Source: an uncultured Saprospiraceae bacterium
GTDB lineage: Bacteria; Bacteroidota; Bacteroidia; Chitinophagales; Saprospiraceae
NCBI GenBank assembly: GCA_938039305.1
Contig: CALHUZ010000351.1
Span: forward strand, 1-21,576
Direction of reading: 5' to 3'
DNA length: 21,576 bases
Part shown: in pieces, positions 8,403 to 17,000 of the stretch
How positions within the stretch are numbered: position 1 is the first letter of the stretch
How the letters are laid out: the number at the start of each line of letters is the position of its first letter
Position numbers and translations under genes: made by a program
The notes under the pieces: model-generated
Seen by the model: the letters and a program-made list of their open reading frames with translations, nothing else
The model's database searches: none
Told to the model about the DNA's origin: nothing

Positions 8403-8417
8403 CAAAGCTATGCTTTG
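8403..8417 (+). terminator. Possible weak terminator after the YgjP-like gene
   Basis: CAAAGC, a TAT loop and GCTTTG form a perfect 6-bp stem starting 7 bases after the stop codon at 8396, followed by the moderately T-rich ACTTGTCTTTCTG. The stem is short and the T-run is broken, so termination is only plausible. The rest of the gap to 8614 is AT-rich with no clear promoter box. Confidence 0.35.
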
Positions 8418-8614
8418 ACTTGTCTTTCTGTGCTGTCGTAGATCACACAAATAGTAGGCTAAATCCTCATATTACATAATGTTAATGTATATCTCTATGT
8501 GGTAGAGAGCTCTTTAAATATTAAACTTTATTATAATATTTATTTACATTAGTGTCTTGATTCAATTTTAAAGTACTGGACACTACTATCATAGAGCTTT
8601 TTGCTTCCTTTTTC

Positions 8615-9646
8615 ATGGCCTTCTTAGTATGCTATCTGGCCATGCCGAGCATCATAAGGATCGCCATTAGACGAGGTATTGTAGATGCTCCTTGTGATCG
8701 TAAAGCGCATCATAAGGTCACACCATCTTTTGGTGGAGTAGGTATCTTTTTAAGCACTGTCCTGATCTCTTTACTTTTTATCCCATCCGAGAACATGGAT
8801 CAGATCAGATATGTCTTCGCGGCGCTCACGATCATATTCTTAGTCGGAGCACGAGATGATCTAGATCCTATCACACCAGCGGCTAAACTGATTGGTCAAT
8901 TGATGGGAGTATCATTGATTATTTTCTGTGCAGGAATTAAGCTGACAAGTCTCCATGGGTTGTTTGGTATTTTTGAATTGTCTGAAGGAGCGAGTTATGT
9001 GATAACCACCTTGCTTTTCATTTTCTTGATCAACTCCTTTAACCTAATAGACGGTATCGATGCCCTTTGCGCGAGTATCAGTATCCTCGTTTTAGCTGTT
9101 TTGGGCACATGGTTTTTCTATATAGGCGATACAGCCTTTGCTGTTTTATCGATGACAACAGCAGGAGCGACGTTGGCATTTCTAAGATATAACATCTCTC
9201 CATCTAAAATATTCATGGGAGATACGGGATCTCTTGTATTAGGAGCTATGTGCTCTGTCCTAGTGATACATTTTGTCGAAGGAGGCGCGATTGCTTCAGG
9301 TGCTTCATTTGGCTCTTTAGTGACGATTGCAATTGGGCTATTGATCCTTCCTGCTTTCGATACAACAAGAGTGTTTTGTCAACGAGTCATAAACGGAAAG
9401 TCACCCTTTCAACCAGATAAGAATCATATCCATCATTTGCTATTGCAAGTTGGATTAAGTCATATGCAGGCTACAGGAATCCTTCTTGTTACAAATACTG
9501 GATTTTTAGTTTTGGCACTTCGCCTACAAGATGTCAATCCAACAGTTTTTCTTTTTATCGCTTTGGCCATCGCCTTAGTCCTAACTCAGTGCATCCATCT
9601 GAGTATCTATCTTAAGGGCAAGGATGTTCTCCGTACAGAACCATGA
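8615..9646 (+). CDS. Polyprenyl-phosphate sugar-1-phosphate transferase (WecA/MraY superfamily, glycosyltransferase family 4)
   Basis: This integral membrane enzyme transfers a sugar-1-phosphate, probably GlcNAc-1-P or a related sugar, from a UDP-sugar to undecaprenyl phosphate, starting envelope glycan synthesis. About ten hydrophobic segments are visible. Family motifs are intact: FGGVGIFL, the Mg-binding DDLD at 81-84, NLIDGIDAL at 143-151, FMGDTGSLVLG (Asp203), and the HIHH motif at 271-274 in the last cytoplasmic loop, which is of WecA/TagO type rather than MraY type. The ATG at 8615 leaves the first membrane helix short. The frame is open upstream to about 8561 and would add ELFASFF-like hydrophobic residues, so the true start may be a non-ATG codon such as CTG at 8576. 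The stop overlaps the crcB start by 4 bases. The exact substrate cannot be told. Confidence 0.9.
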   Translation: MAFLVCYLAMPSIIRIAIRRGIVDAPCDRKAHHKVTPSFGGVGIFLSTVLISLLFIPSENMDQIRYVFAALTIIFLVGARDDLDPITPAAKLIGQLMGVSLIIFCAGIKLTSLHGLFGIFELSEGASYVITTLLFIFLINSFNLIDGIDALCASISILVLAVLGTWFFYIGDTAFAVLSMTTAGATLAFLRYNISPSKIFMGDTGSLVLGAMCSVLVIHFVEGGAIASGASFGSLVTIAIGLLILPAFDTTRVFCQRVINGKSPFQPDKNHIHHLLLQVGLSHMQATGILLVTNTGFLVLALRLQDVNPTVFLFIALAIALVLTQCIHLSIYLKGKDVLRTEP

Positions 9647-10017
9647 GACTCTTGCTCTATGTCTTCATAGGTGGAGGACTTGGTAGTATTTGCCGATATG
9701 GTATCTCGCAATTATGGTCTTCTAATCAAGGACATTATGGGACGCTTACCGCAAATATTATCAGCTGCTTAATCTTGGGTGTTTTGATTGGACTCAATGC
9801 CGATGGTATACTGAAAAATGAACACCGACTCCTTCTCATGACTGGCTTTTGTGGAGGCTTTAGCACCTTTTCAACCTTTAGCGCCGAGTTGGTCCAATTG
9901 TATCAAGGAGATCAAATAGTCTCGACTCTGGGACATTTGGCACTTAGTATTGTAGCTGGAGTAGTTTCGATCTTGGCCGGTATCTTTATAGCCAGAGCTA
10001 TACTGAGTATGTCATAA
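9643..10017 (+). CDS. crcB: Fluoride efflux channel CrcB (Fluc)
   Basis: CrcB/Fluc proteins are small, dual-topology dimeric channels that export fluoride across the inner membrane. This 124-residue protein has four hydrophobic segments, the GGGLGSICRYG motif at residues 10-20, the TANIISC segment carrying the conserved Asn, and the signature GFCGGFSTFSTFSAE with the pore phenylalanines. The usual glycine a few residues after the Asn is replaced by serine, a minor difference. It begins with an ATGA overlap with the upstream transferase, so the two are translationally coupled, although no functional link between them is obvious. No fluoride riboswitch is seen. Its end overlaps the convergent glycosyltransferase gene by 6 bases. 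A single copy suffices for a homodimer. Confidence 0.95.
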   Translation: MRLLLYVFIGGGLGSICRYGISQLWSSNQGHYGTLTANIISCLILGVLIGLNADGILKNEHRLLLMTGFCGGFSTFSTFSAELVQLYQGDQIVSTLGHLALSIVAGVVSILAGIFIARAILSMS

Positions 10018-10869
10018 CAACCTCTTTTTAAGATTCCTTACCATTCTTTTTGCCTTTAGAATCTTCGATTGATTTGTTTCTTCTGCATAGAAGTTGTAAG
10101 AAGAGTTTATTCTTTCTTGAGCTTCCTTAGAGAGATTGAGACCATCTTTCAAAACCTTCCACTTTTTATAAAATATAAACCTGCTTCGATTTAAAGTTTC
10201 TTTGTCTTGATACGAATTTTCATGGTGTACTCGCCTGATCACTTTTGGGTGGTTTTGGTTTATATACTTGAGCTTCGAGGTTCCTGCTAATCTCCATATT
10301 AGGTCGGTATCCTCTCCTGATTCAAGAGATTCATCGAAGTAACCAATCTCTTTTATTCTTGATTTTTTTATAATTAGACTTATGATGGATATGCGTTCTT
10401 CTCTATGAGCGATAAGATAGTTTTGTAGATCTTTTGGTGTTTCCAAGTTAATCGGGGCCGCTGTTTTTAAGTCAACAGCTTTTAGGAATTTATCATCAGT
10501 ATATTTTGACATGACTACTTCATGAGTGCCATCTATTAGGTCTTTGCCACTCGCACAAAAGGCTTTATATCTGCCCTCTTCATAATAGTCATCTGCATCA
10601 CAGAAACTAATCCATTCGCAAGAGGTGCTTTTGATGCCGAGATTCCGAGAAGCAGATCTTCCTCTATTTTCTTGATTGTCATGTTGGAGCAACCGAACTC
10701 GAATATCTTGACTCAGATATGATTTTATGATGTCAATGGATCCGTCAGTCGACCCATCATCTATGATGCATATGTCCGCTAGCTCAGGCTGTAAGATCAT
10801 AGACTGAATGCATCTATCTAAATAGATAGCTTTGTTAAAAACAGGAATTATGACGGCTATTGAGTTCAT
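10012..10869 (-). CDS. Family 2 glycosyltransferase
   Basis: This 285-residue protein is a GT-A fold glycosyltransferase. It opens with IAVIIPVFNKAIYLDRCIQS, followed by the nucleotide-binding IIDDGSTDGS (Asp37, Asp38), NRGRSASRNLGIK, and the metal-binding CDADD (residues 90-94, the DXD motif). A later ESGEDTDLIWRL carries the ED-type catalytic acid, and the C-terminus is strongly basic (KAKRMVRNLKKRLL). There is no membrane helix, so it probably acts at the cytoplasmic face of the inner membrane. I start it at the ATG at 10869, which shares one base with the stop of the upstream gene (TGATG); a TTG one codon earlier is possible. Donor and acceptor cannot be deduced. It forms a tight pair with the lysoplasmalogenase-like gene. 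Confidence 0.9.
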   Translation of the reverse strand: MNSIAVIIPVFNKAIYLDRCIQSMILQPELADICIIDDGSTDGSIDIIKSYLSQDIRVRLLQHDNQENRGRSASRNLGIKSTSCEWISFCDADDYYEEGRYKAFCASGKDLIDGTHEVVMSKYTDDKFLKAVDLKTAAPINLETPKDLQNYLIAHREERISIISLIIKKSRIKEIGYFDESLESGEDTDLIWRLAGTSKLKYINQNHPKVIRRVHHENSYQDKETLNRSRFIFYKKWKVLKDGLNLSKEAQERINSSYNFYAEETNQSKILKAKRMVRNLKKRLL

Positions 10870-11516
10870 CAATTCGTTTCCTTCGTATGGCCTAAAATAT
10901 AACCATGGACTATAGCCAATTGGGCTGCGGTATAAGTGAACATCACAGTTAAGCTTCCTAAATGAACTTCGGTAAACTGATGTAATGCCAAGACCGTATC
11001 TGAAATGATGAATAGTAAGGTCCCGATAAAAACAAGCCAGTATCCACTAAGCTTGCGGTCCCTTGCAAAAGCAGTAATAGACATCAATCCAATAGCTGTC
11101 ATATAAACCAAGACAGGAATTTTCAAATCTTCAAGCAAATGCCATAACTCCGCAGCTACTAACCCAATGGTAAATAGCAGTATTCCTAAGTATACATATG
11201 TAGGTTGGGTAACTAATCGATCTTTCCAAAAACAATAGCTATAGATCAACTGCATCACTAAGAAAGCGGCTAATCCAAACAGAAAGAAGTCATCCTTAAG
11301 TAAGAATACATCTCCTAACCACGCAGCTATTAAAGCGATGAAAAAGAGCCATTTGAGGCTGTCGGCTTTGAGACTTGAAATATGATATACATAGTATAGA
11401 CCAAGCGAAATCATTATAGCTGGCTTCGTGATGTATCTGTATTCACCGAAGACATAGACCTGATATAGATCAAGAATCACTGAAATAACAAAGGATATCA
11501 ACCATATATACTTCAT
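10869..11516 (-). CDS. Lysoplasmalogenase-like membrane protein (YhhN/TMEM86 family)
   Basis: This 215-residue protein has about eight hydrophobic segments spanning nearly its whole length. It matches the YhhN/TMEM86 family: an early ITKPAIM motif, then AWLGDVFLL with a conserved Asp, FLVMQLIYSYCF, GTLLFIISDTVLAL with a second conserved Asp, and a late TYTAAQLAIVHGYI. Characterised members hydrolyse the vinyl-ether bond of lysoplasmalogens in membranes. Whether this organism makes plasmalogens is unknown, so the substrate here is an inference from the family. The ATG start is clear. It is the first gene of a two-gene minus-strand unit, coupled to the glycosyltransferase by a one-base stop/start overlap. 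No promoter box is seen in the 151-base gap shared with thrB. Confidence 0.88.
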   Translation of the reverse strand: MKYIWLISFVISVILDLYQVYVFGEYRYITKPAIMISLGLYYVYHISSLKADSLKWLFFIALIAAWLGDVFLLKDDFFLFGLAAFLVMQLIYSYCFWKDRLVTQPTYVYLGILLFTIGLVAAELWHLLEDLKIPVLVYMTAIGLMSITAFARDRKLSGYWLVFIGTLLFIISDTVLALHQFTEVHLGSLTVMFTYTAAQLAIVHGYILGHTKETN

Positions 11517-11644
11517 AGCAACCGTAAGTTATTAATCATTATGGACTATTGATTATAGCAGATTCTACTTCATGGTTTAGCAATTGACAATTAGCCGTCT
11601 GAGATAATAACTCTTCTAAGCAACGGTCGGCACGCAATTTGAAC

Positions 11645-11652
11645 TATTTTTG
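11645..11652 (+). promoter_or_regulatory. -7 promoter box for thrB
   Basis: TATTTTTG matches TAnnTTTG and ends 15 bases before the ATG at 11668, predicting a leader of about 10 bases. It overlaps the TTG at 11650, which argues against that codon as the start. No clear -33 TTG lies at the usual distance. Confidence 0.5.
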
Positions 11653-11667
11653 TGGTTAACACTTAAG

Positions 11668-12612
11668 ATGACTAAGAGGTCCCAACACGCTGTAAGAGTA
11701 TTTGCCCCAGCTACAGTAGCCAATGTGGCAATAGGATATGATATTCTGGGCTTTGCAATAGATAAGCCAGGAGATGAAATAAGAGCTCGATTTGGATCAA
11801 CACCTGGTGTTAGTATCATCGGTGTTCATGGTACTAAAAAGTCATTACCACGAGATCCTGAGAAAAATACTGCCACTAAGGGAGCAATCGCCTTGTTAAA
11901 GCACCTTGGTGAAGAGCAAACTTCAATAGAAATAGAGATTTACAAGAAGATGCCATTTGGTAGTGGTATGGGTTCTAGCGCAGCCAGTGCAGCGGCAGGT
12001 GTGATGGCAGTGAACGAATTGCTGGGATGTCCTTTGGAAAAAAGAGCATTAGCACCATTTGCTGTTTTAGGAGAAAGTGCTGCGGATGGAGCTATACATG
12101 GAGACAATGTAATCCCATCTCTCGTAGGTGGTATGGTGCTCATAAGAGATAATGCCACCTTTGATTTTATCAAGCTTCCTGCACCTCGAGCATTATCAGT
12201 GTTTGTTATTTATCCTGAGATAGAAATACTTACTAAAGATGCACGTGCCGTCTTATCAAGTGATGTAACATTAACTCAGCTGATAAGTCAGACTGGAAAT
12301 ATTGCAGCCTTTGTAGCAAGTCTATATAAATCAGACTTAGAATTGATGCGCAGGAGTTTAACTGATCATGTGATTGAACCACAACGCGCCCAATTGATTC
12401 CGCACTTTCATGATTTGCAAAAGATCGCTTTAGAATCTGGAGCGATGAACTATACGATAAGTGGTGCAGGTCCGAGCATGTTTGGTTTTGCTATGAATTC
12501 TCTTATTGCAGAAAATGCTTCTGAAGCAATCATAAAGTTTTTAGCGGATCGTCAGATCAATGCACGCACTTACATCTCACAAGTCAACACGACCGGTGCT
12601 TACAAAATGTAA
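11668..12612 (+). CDS. thrB: Homoserine kinase
   Basis: ThrB phosphorylates homoserine with ATP to O-phosphohomoserine, the substrate of threonine synthase. It is a 314-residue, cytoplasmic GHMP-family kinase. The N-terminal RVFAPATVANVAIGYDILGF is the family signature, PFGSGMGSSAAS at 96-107 is the ATP-binding loop, and SGAGPSMFGF from about 265 is GHMP motif 3. I start it at ATG 11668, because the longer form from TTG 11650 would begin inside a promoter-like box and adds six residues not expected in the family. thrC follows after 37 bases, forming a thrBC pair. The bifunctional aspartokinase/homoserine dehydrogenase thrA, often just upstream in this phylum, is not here; the neighbour is a divergent membrane-protein gene. 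Confidence 0.97.
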   Translation: MTKRSQHAVRVFAPATVANVAIGYDILGFAIDKPGDEIRARFGSTPGVSIIGVHGTKKSLPRDPEKNTATKGAIALLKHLGEEQTSIEIEIYKKMPFGSGMGSSAASAAAGVMAVNELLGCPLEKRALAPFAVLGESAADGAIHGDNVIPSLVGGMVLIRDNATFDFIKLPAPRALSVFVIYPEIEILTKDARAVLSSDVTLTQLISQTGNIAAFVASLYKSDLELMRRSLTDHVIEPQRAQLIPHFHDLQKIALESGAMNYTISGAGPSMFGFAMNSLIAENASEAIIKFLADRQINARTYISQVNTTGAYKM

Positions 12613-12649
12613 GAACACTTATTAGAAGAAGATTCAAGACTAGAAACGT

Positions 12650-13939
12650 ATGCGATTCTATAGCACAAAAAATAAAGAAAACACTGTTGACCTAAAGACT
12701 GCAGTGTTACAAAGCCTTCCACCTGATAATGGCCTATACATGCCAACATCTATTCCTGCTTTGGATGCATCTTTTATAAATGATCTATCTTCAAAGACTT
12801 TTCAAGAGATTGCAATTGAAATTTCAAAGTTTTATTTGTCAGAAGATTTTGATGATGCGACTATAGATTCTTTGATCAACAGCGCTATTGATTTTAAAGC
12901 TCCAGTTGTATCTCTTAGTGATCAGCTTCAAGTTCTTGAGTTATGGCATGGTCCTTCTTTGGCCTTCAAAGATTTTGGAGCGAGGTTCATGGCGGCTGTC
13001 ATGTCGAAGCTTGCTGCTGACTATAAAAAAAAGTTGACCATTCTTGTGGCTACAAGTGGTGACACTGGAGGAGCAGTAGCTGCAGGATTTTTGGGTGTTG
13101 ACAATGTTGACGTTGTCATACTTTATCCTTCAGGTAAAGTAAGCCCGCTGCAAGAAAAGCAGTTGACTACACTGGGTCAAAATATAACTGCGCTTGAGAT
13201 AGATGGTACATTTGATGACTGCCAAGCCTTAGTTAAAAAAGCTTTTTTAGATAAAGAAGTCAATGAGCGCTATATGTTAAGCTCTGCCAACTCTATCAAT
13301 ATCACAAGACTAATCCCTCAAAGTTTCTACTACTTCGAGGCATACAAACAATTAGAAAACAAAGAAGAAGTTGTTTTCTGTATTCCTTCTGGAAATTTTG
13401 GAAACCTCACGGCTGGGTTATTAGCCAAGCGCATGGGGCTTCCTGTATCTAAATTCATCGCAGCAACAAATGCTAATGATGTGGTTCCTGAGTATTTGGA
13501 AAATGGAAAATACAACCCACGCCCATCAGTCCCAACTATCTCCAATGCAATGGATGTAGGTGCCCCTTCTAATTTTAGAAGAATGGAAGACCTCTATGGT
13601 CAGATATGGGGTGACATGAAAAGCGACATTGTTGGTTATGCTTACGATGATGATGTCACGAGAGTTGCTATAAAGGAGATCTATGATAAGTTTGATTATG
13701 TGATGGATCCTCATGGTGCAGTTGGATACCTGGCAGCTAAGGCATATCAGGCAGATCATCCTAATAGTAACGTAGTGATATTAGAGACTGCACATCCTGC
13801 TAAGTTCTTGCCAGTCATGGAGCCTATACTTGGAGAGATATATGTGCCAGAGCGCTTGGCAGAACTGAGTGACCGCAAGAAAGTAGCAGAGAGCTTAGAT
13901 ACTGACTATGATACTTTCAAGGCATGGCTGATGTCTTAA
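12650..13939 (+). CDS. thrC: Threonine synthase
   Basis: ThrC is a PLP enzyme that converts O-phosphohomoserine to threonine plus phosphate, the last step of the pathway. The 429-residue protein has the N-terminus MRFYSTKNKENTVDLKTAVL and GLYMP of the bacterial short form. The PLP lysine is Lys107 in LWHGPSLAFKDFGARF. The phosphate-binding loop TSGDTGGAVA, the PSGNFGNLTAG block and DPHGAVGYLA are all present. No truncation or substitution is evident. It is cytoplasmic and almost certainly co-transcribed with thrB. No Shine-Dalgarno sequence precedes the ATG. A 90-base gap carrying an inverted repeat separates it from mfd, and no terminator is visible there. Confidence 0.97.
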   Translation: MRFYSTKNKENTVDLKTAVLQSLPPDNGLYMPTSIPALDASFINDLSSKTFQEIAIEISKFYLSEDFDDATIDSLINSAIDFKAPVVSLSDQLQVLELWHGPSLAFKDFGARFMAAVMSKLAADYKKKLTILVATSGDTGGAVAAGFLGVDNVDVVILYPSGKVSPLQEKQLTTLGQNITALEIDGTFDDCQALVKKAFLDKEVNERYMLSSANSINITRLIPQSFYYFEAYKQLENKEEVVFCIPSGNFGNLTAGLLAKRMGLPVSKFIAATNANDVVPEYLENGKYNPRPSVPTISNAMDVGAPSNFRRMEDLYGQIWGDMKSDIVGYAYDDDVTRVAIKEIYDKFDYVMDPHGAVGYLAAKAYQADHPNSNVVILETAHPAKFLPVMEPILGEIYVPERLAELSDRKKVAESLDTDYDTFKAWLMS

Positions 13940-13991
13940 GGCAGATTTGATTCAGGATTTAATTAAACCCAGCATTCATATTTTTCCATTC

Positions 13992-14015
13992 GCTATCAAA
14001 AGGACATAAGATAGC
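13992..14015. promoter_or_regulatory. Inverted repeat upstream of mfd
   Basis: GCTATC and GATAGC are perfect 6-base inverted arms separated by 12 bases, ending 2 bases before a promoter-like box. The placement would suit an operator, or a loose hairpin in a thrC read-through transcript. A chance occurrence is quite possible. Confidence 0.3.
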
Positions 14016-14017
14016 CT

Positions 14018-14025
14018 TATCTTTA
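14018..14025 (+). promoter_or_regulatory. Weak -7-like box at the mfd start
   Basis: TATCTTTA differs from TAnnTTTG only at the last base. It ends 4 bases before the GTG at 14030, so a transcript from it would start at or next to the start codon, i.e. leaderless. This is tentative. Confidence 0.28.
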
Positions 14026-14029
14026 CGTC

Positions 14030-17000
14030 GTGGATAATCTCAAACGCCTGCTTGAAGCGTATCGAGATGACAGTAGAGTAGCAGGTATCATCGAGAAGCT
14101 TAAAGCTTCAGACAAACCCAGTCGCATACTTTCTACCGAAATGGTAGGAGCTCAAGAATGCTTTGCCCTGATGGGATTAAAGCAGCAAGGATATCGCAAT
14201 CATGTATTGATTTCTACCGACAAAGAAGAAGCGGCATACCTACAGAATACTTTAGATAACTTAAGTGAAGATAGAGCTGTATCTCTTTTTCCCGATTCCT
14301 TTAAGCGTCCACTACAATTTGATGAACTGGATGCGCACAATGTGCTTCAAAGAACAGAGGCGATCAATAGAATGAATCTGAATCCTGATGCAGGTGAGAT
14401 CATTGTCACTTATCCAGAAGCTATATTTGAAAAAGTCGTTGATCCTAGACTTATCGAAGGTCAGAAGATAGAAATAGCAGTCGGGGAGTCTCTCGATCTT
14501 GATACAATCTTGGAGGTTCTGATAGAGTATGGATTTGATCGTGTAGACTTTGTTTATGAGCCTGGTCAGTTTTCGATCAGAGGTGGTATTGTGGATATAT
14601 TTTCTTTTGGAAATGAGTGGCCGTATCGAGTTGAGCTTTTTGATGAAGAGGTAGAGAGCTTACGGATGTTCAATCCAGGTGATCAAATGTCTATTAGGTC
14701 CATCAGCAAAGTGGCTATTATTCCAAATGTAACGGGACAGTTTACTCCTGAACAAAAGGTACCTCTTTTTGAGGTTTTTCCTAAGGATACTTTGATCTGG
14801 ATCAAGGATGCTGATTTCTTGGTTGATCAGTTGAATAAGTGTTTTGAAAAAGCAGAGGAATTTGCAAAGGACATGCTCGCCATGGAAAATGCCTTGCTTA
14901 AAGAAATATTTAAAGACAGAGCATTTATACTACCAGGTGATCTGCTTTCTTATATCGAAGAGCATTCAATCATCTTTTCGAAAAAATCAACTCTCTTAAA
15001 GAAGTATGATCACGAAGTAAGTTTTCAAGGAAAACCACAGCCAAGTTTCAATAGAAGTTTTGATCTCTTTATTGATGACCTAAAGTTGAAAGAGAAAGAA
15101 GGTATTGAGAATTATCTATTTACAGAAAGTGCAAAACAGATAGAGCGCTTCTACGCAATATTTGAGGACCTTGAGGCTAAGGTTCAGTTTAATCCAGTTA
15201 CAAAATCAATACATCAAGGATTTATAGATACAGAGCTAAGGGTGGCTTGTTTTACAGATCATCAGATCTTCGAAAGATTTCATCGATATAAGTTGAGAAG
15301 AGGGTTCACTCGTGAGCAAGCTATGAACCTTAAGATGATCCGGGAATTACAACCTGGTGATTTTGTAGTTCATATAGATCACGGCGTTGGAAAATATTCT
15401 GGTCTTGAGAAAATAGATATTAATGGACATATCCAAGAGTCCGTAAGGCTTTTTTATAGGAACAATGATATCCTATATGTAAGTATCAATTCACTACATA
15501 AGATCACAAAGTTTGTTGGCAAAGATGGTACGGCGCCTAAGCTCGATAAGATCGGAAGCGATGCTTGGAAAGCCCTAAAGAGAAAAACCAAAAGACAAGT
15601 TAAAGATATTGCCAAGGAGTTGATCAAGCTTTATGCAAAGCGAAAGGCATCTCCCGGATTTGCATGTGAACCAGATGGCTACTTGCAAAATGAACTTGAA
15701 GCTTCTTTTATATATGAAGATACACCTGACCAGCTTTCCTCAACAATAGCAGTAAAGGAAGATATGGAAAAGCCATATCCGATGGATCGATTGATCTGTG
15801 GAGATGTAGGATTTGGTAAAACCGAAATTGCAATTAGAGCCGCTTTTAAGGCTTGCGTTAATGGCAAACAAGTCGCCATCTTGGTGCCAACTACAATCTT
15901 GGCGCTTCAGCATCAAAAGACATTTAGCGAAAGACTAAAGGACTTTCCAGTTACAGTCGATTATGTGAATCGATTTAAAAGTACTGCTGAACGAAAGAAG
16001 ACTTTTGAGGCAACTAAGAATGGTGATGTTGATATTCTTATCGGGACTCATGCGATTTTAAATAAGCAAGTTGGATTTAAAGATCTTGGGCTGCTGATTA
16101 TAGATGAAGAGCAAAAATTTGGCGTAGCAGCCAAAGAAAAACTGCGTGGATTAAAAGTCAATGTGGATACCTTGACTCTGACAGCGACTCCTATACCGAG
16201 GACGCTTCAGTTCTCTTTGATGAATGCCAGAGATCTTTCAATTATAAAAACGGCGCCTCCTAATCGCCAACCTATTCATACAGAAAGAAGGGTCTTTAAT
16301 GATGAGATTATAAAGGAATCCATCTACTACGAAATCCATCGAGGAGGACAGGTTTTCTTTGTCCACAATCGTGTGAAGACCTTGCTTGACATGACTGCGA
16401 TGATCACGCGACTATGCCCAGATGTGTCTATAGCAATGGCGCATGGGCAGATGGAGCCTAAGAAACTCGAAGAAACACTTGTGAACTTTATAGAGCACAA
16501 GTATGATGTGTTAGTGTGTACTAACATCATTGAGACTGGGCTTGATATTCCAAATGCAAATACGATGATCATCAATAATGCGCATCATTTTGGATTAAGT
16601 GATTTGCATCAATTAAGAGGTCGTGTGGGTCGGTCAAATAAAAAAGCATTCTGTTATTTGTTTGCACCGCCACTTTCAGTTTTGACATCTGAAGCAAGGA
16701 AGCGCTTGAAGACATTAGAAGAATTTAGTGATTTGGGAAGTGGTTTCCATATTGCGATGAAAGATCTAGATATCCGTGGAGCTGGAAATCTACTTGGAGG
16801 TGAGCAAAGTGGATTTATTGCAGATATCGGTTATGAGACTTATCAACGGATTCTTGAAGAAGCAGTATTAGAATTAAAGGAGACGGAATTCAAGGATGTC
16901 TTCGATGAGGAATTAGAAAGAAAAGGTTATGTCAGAAGTGTCGATATCGATACAGATATAGAGATGTTGATACCTGACAAATATATCAATAATATCCAAG

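Noticed and set aside
11650..11667. TTG at 11650 as the thrB start
   Set aside because: It lies inside a promoter-like box and adds residues not expected in the family; ATG at 11668 is better.
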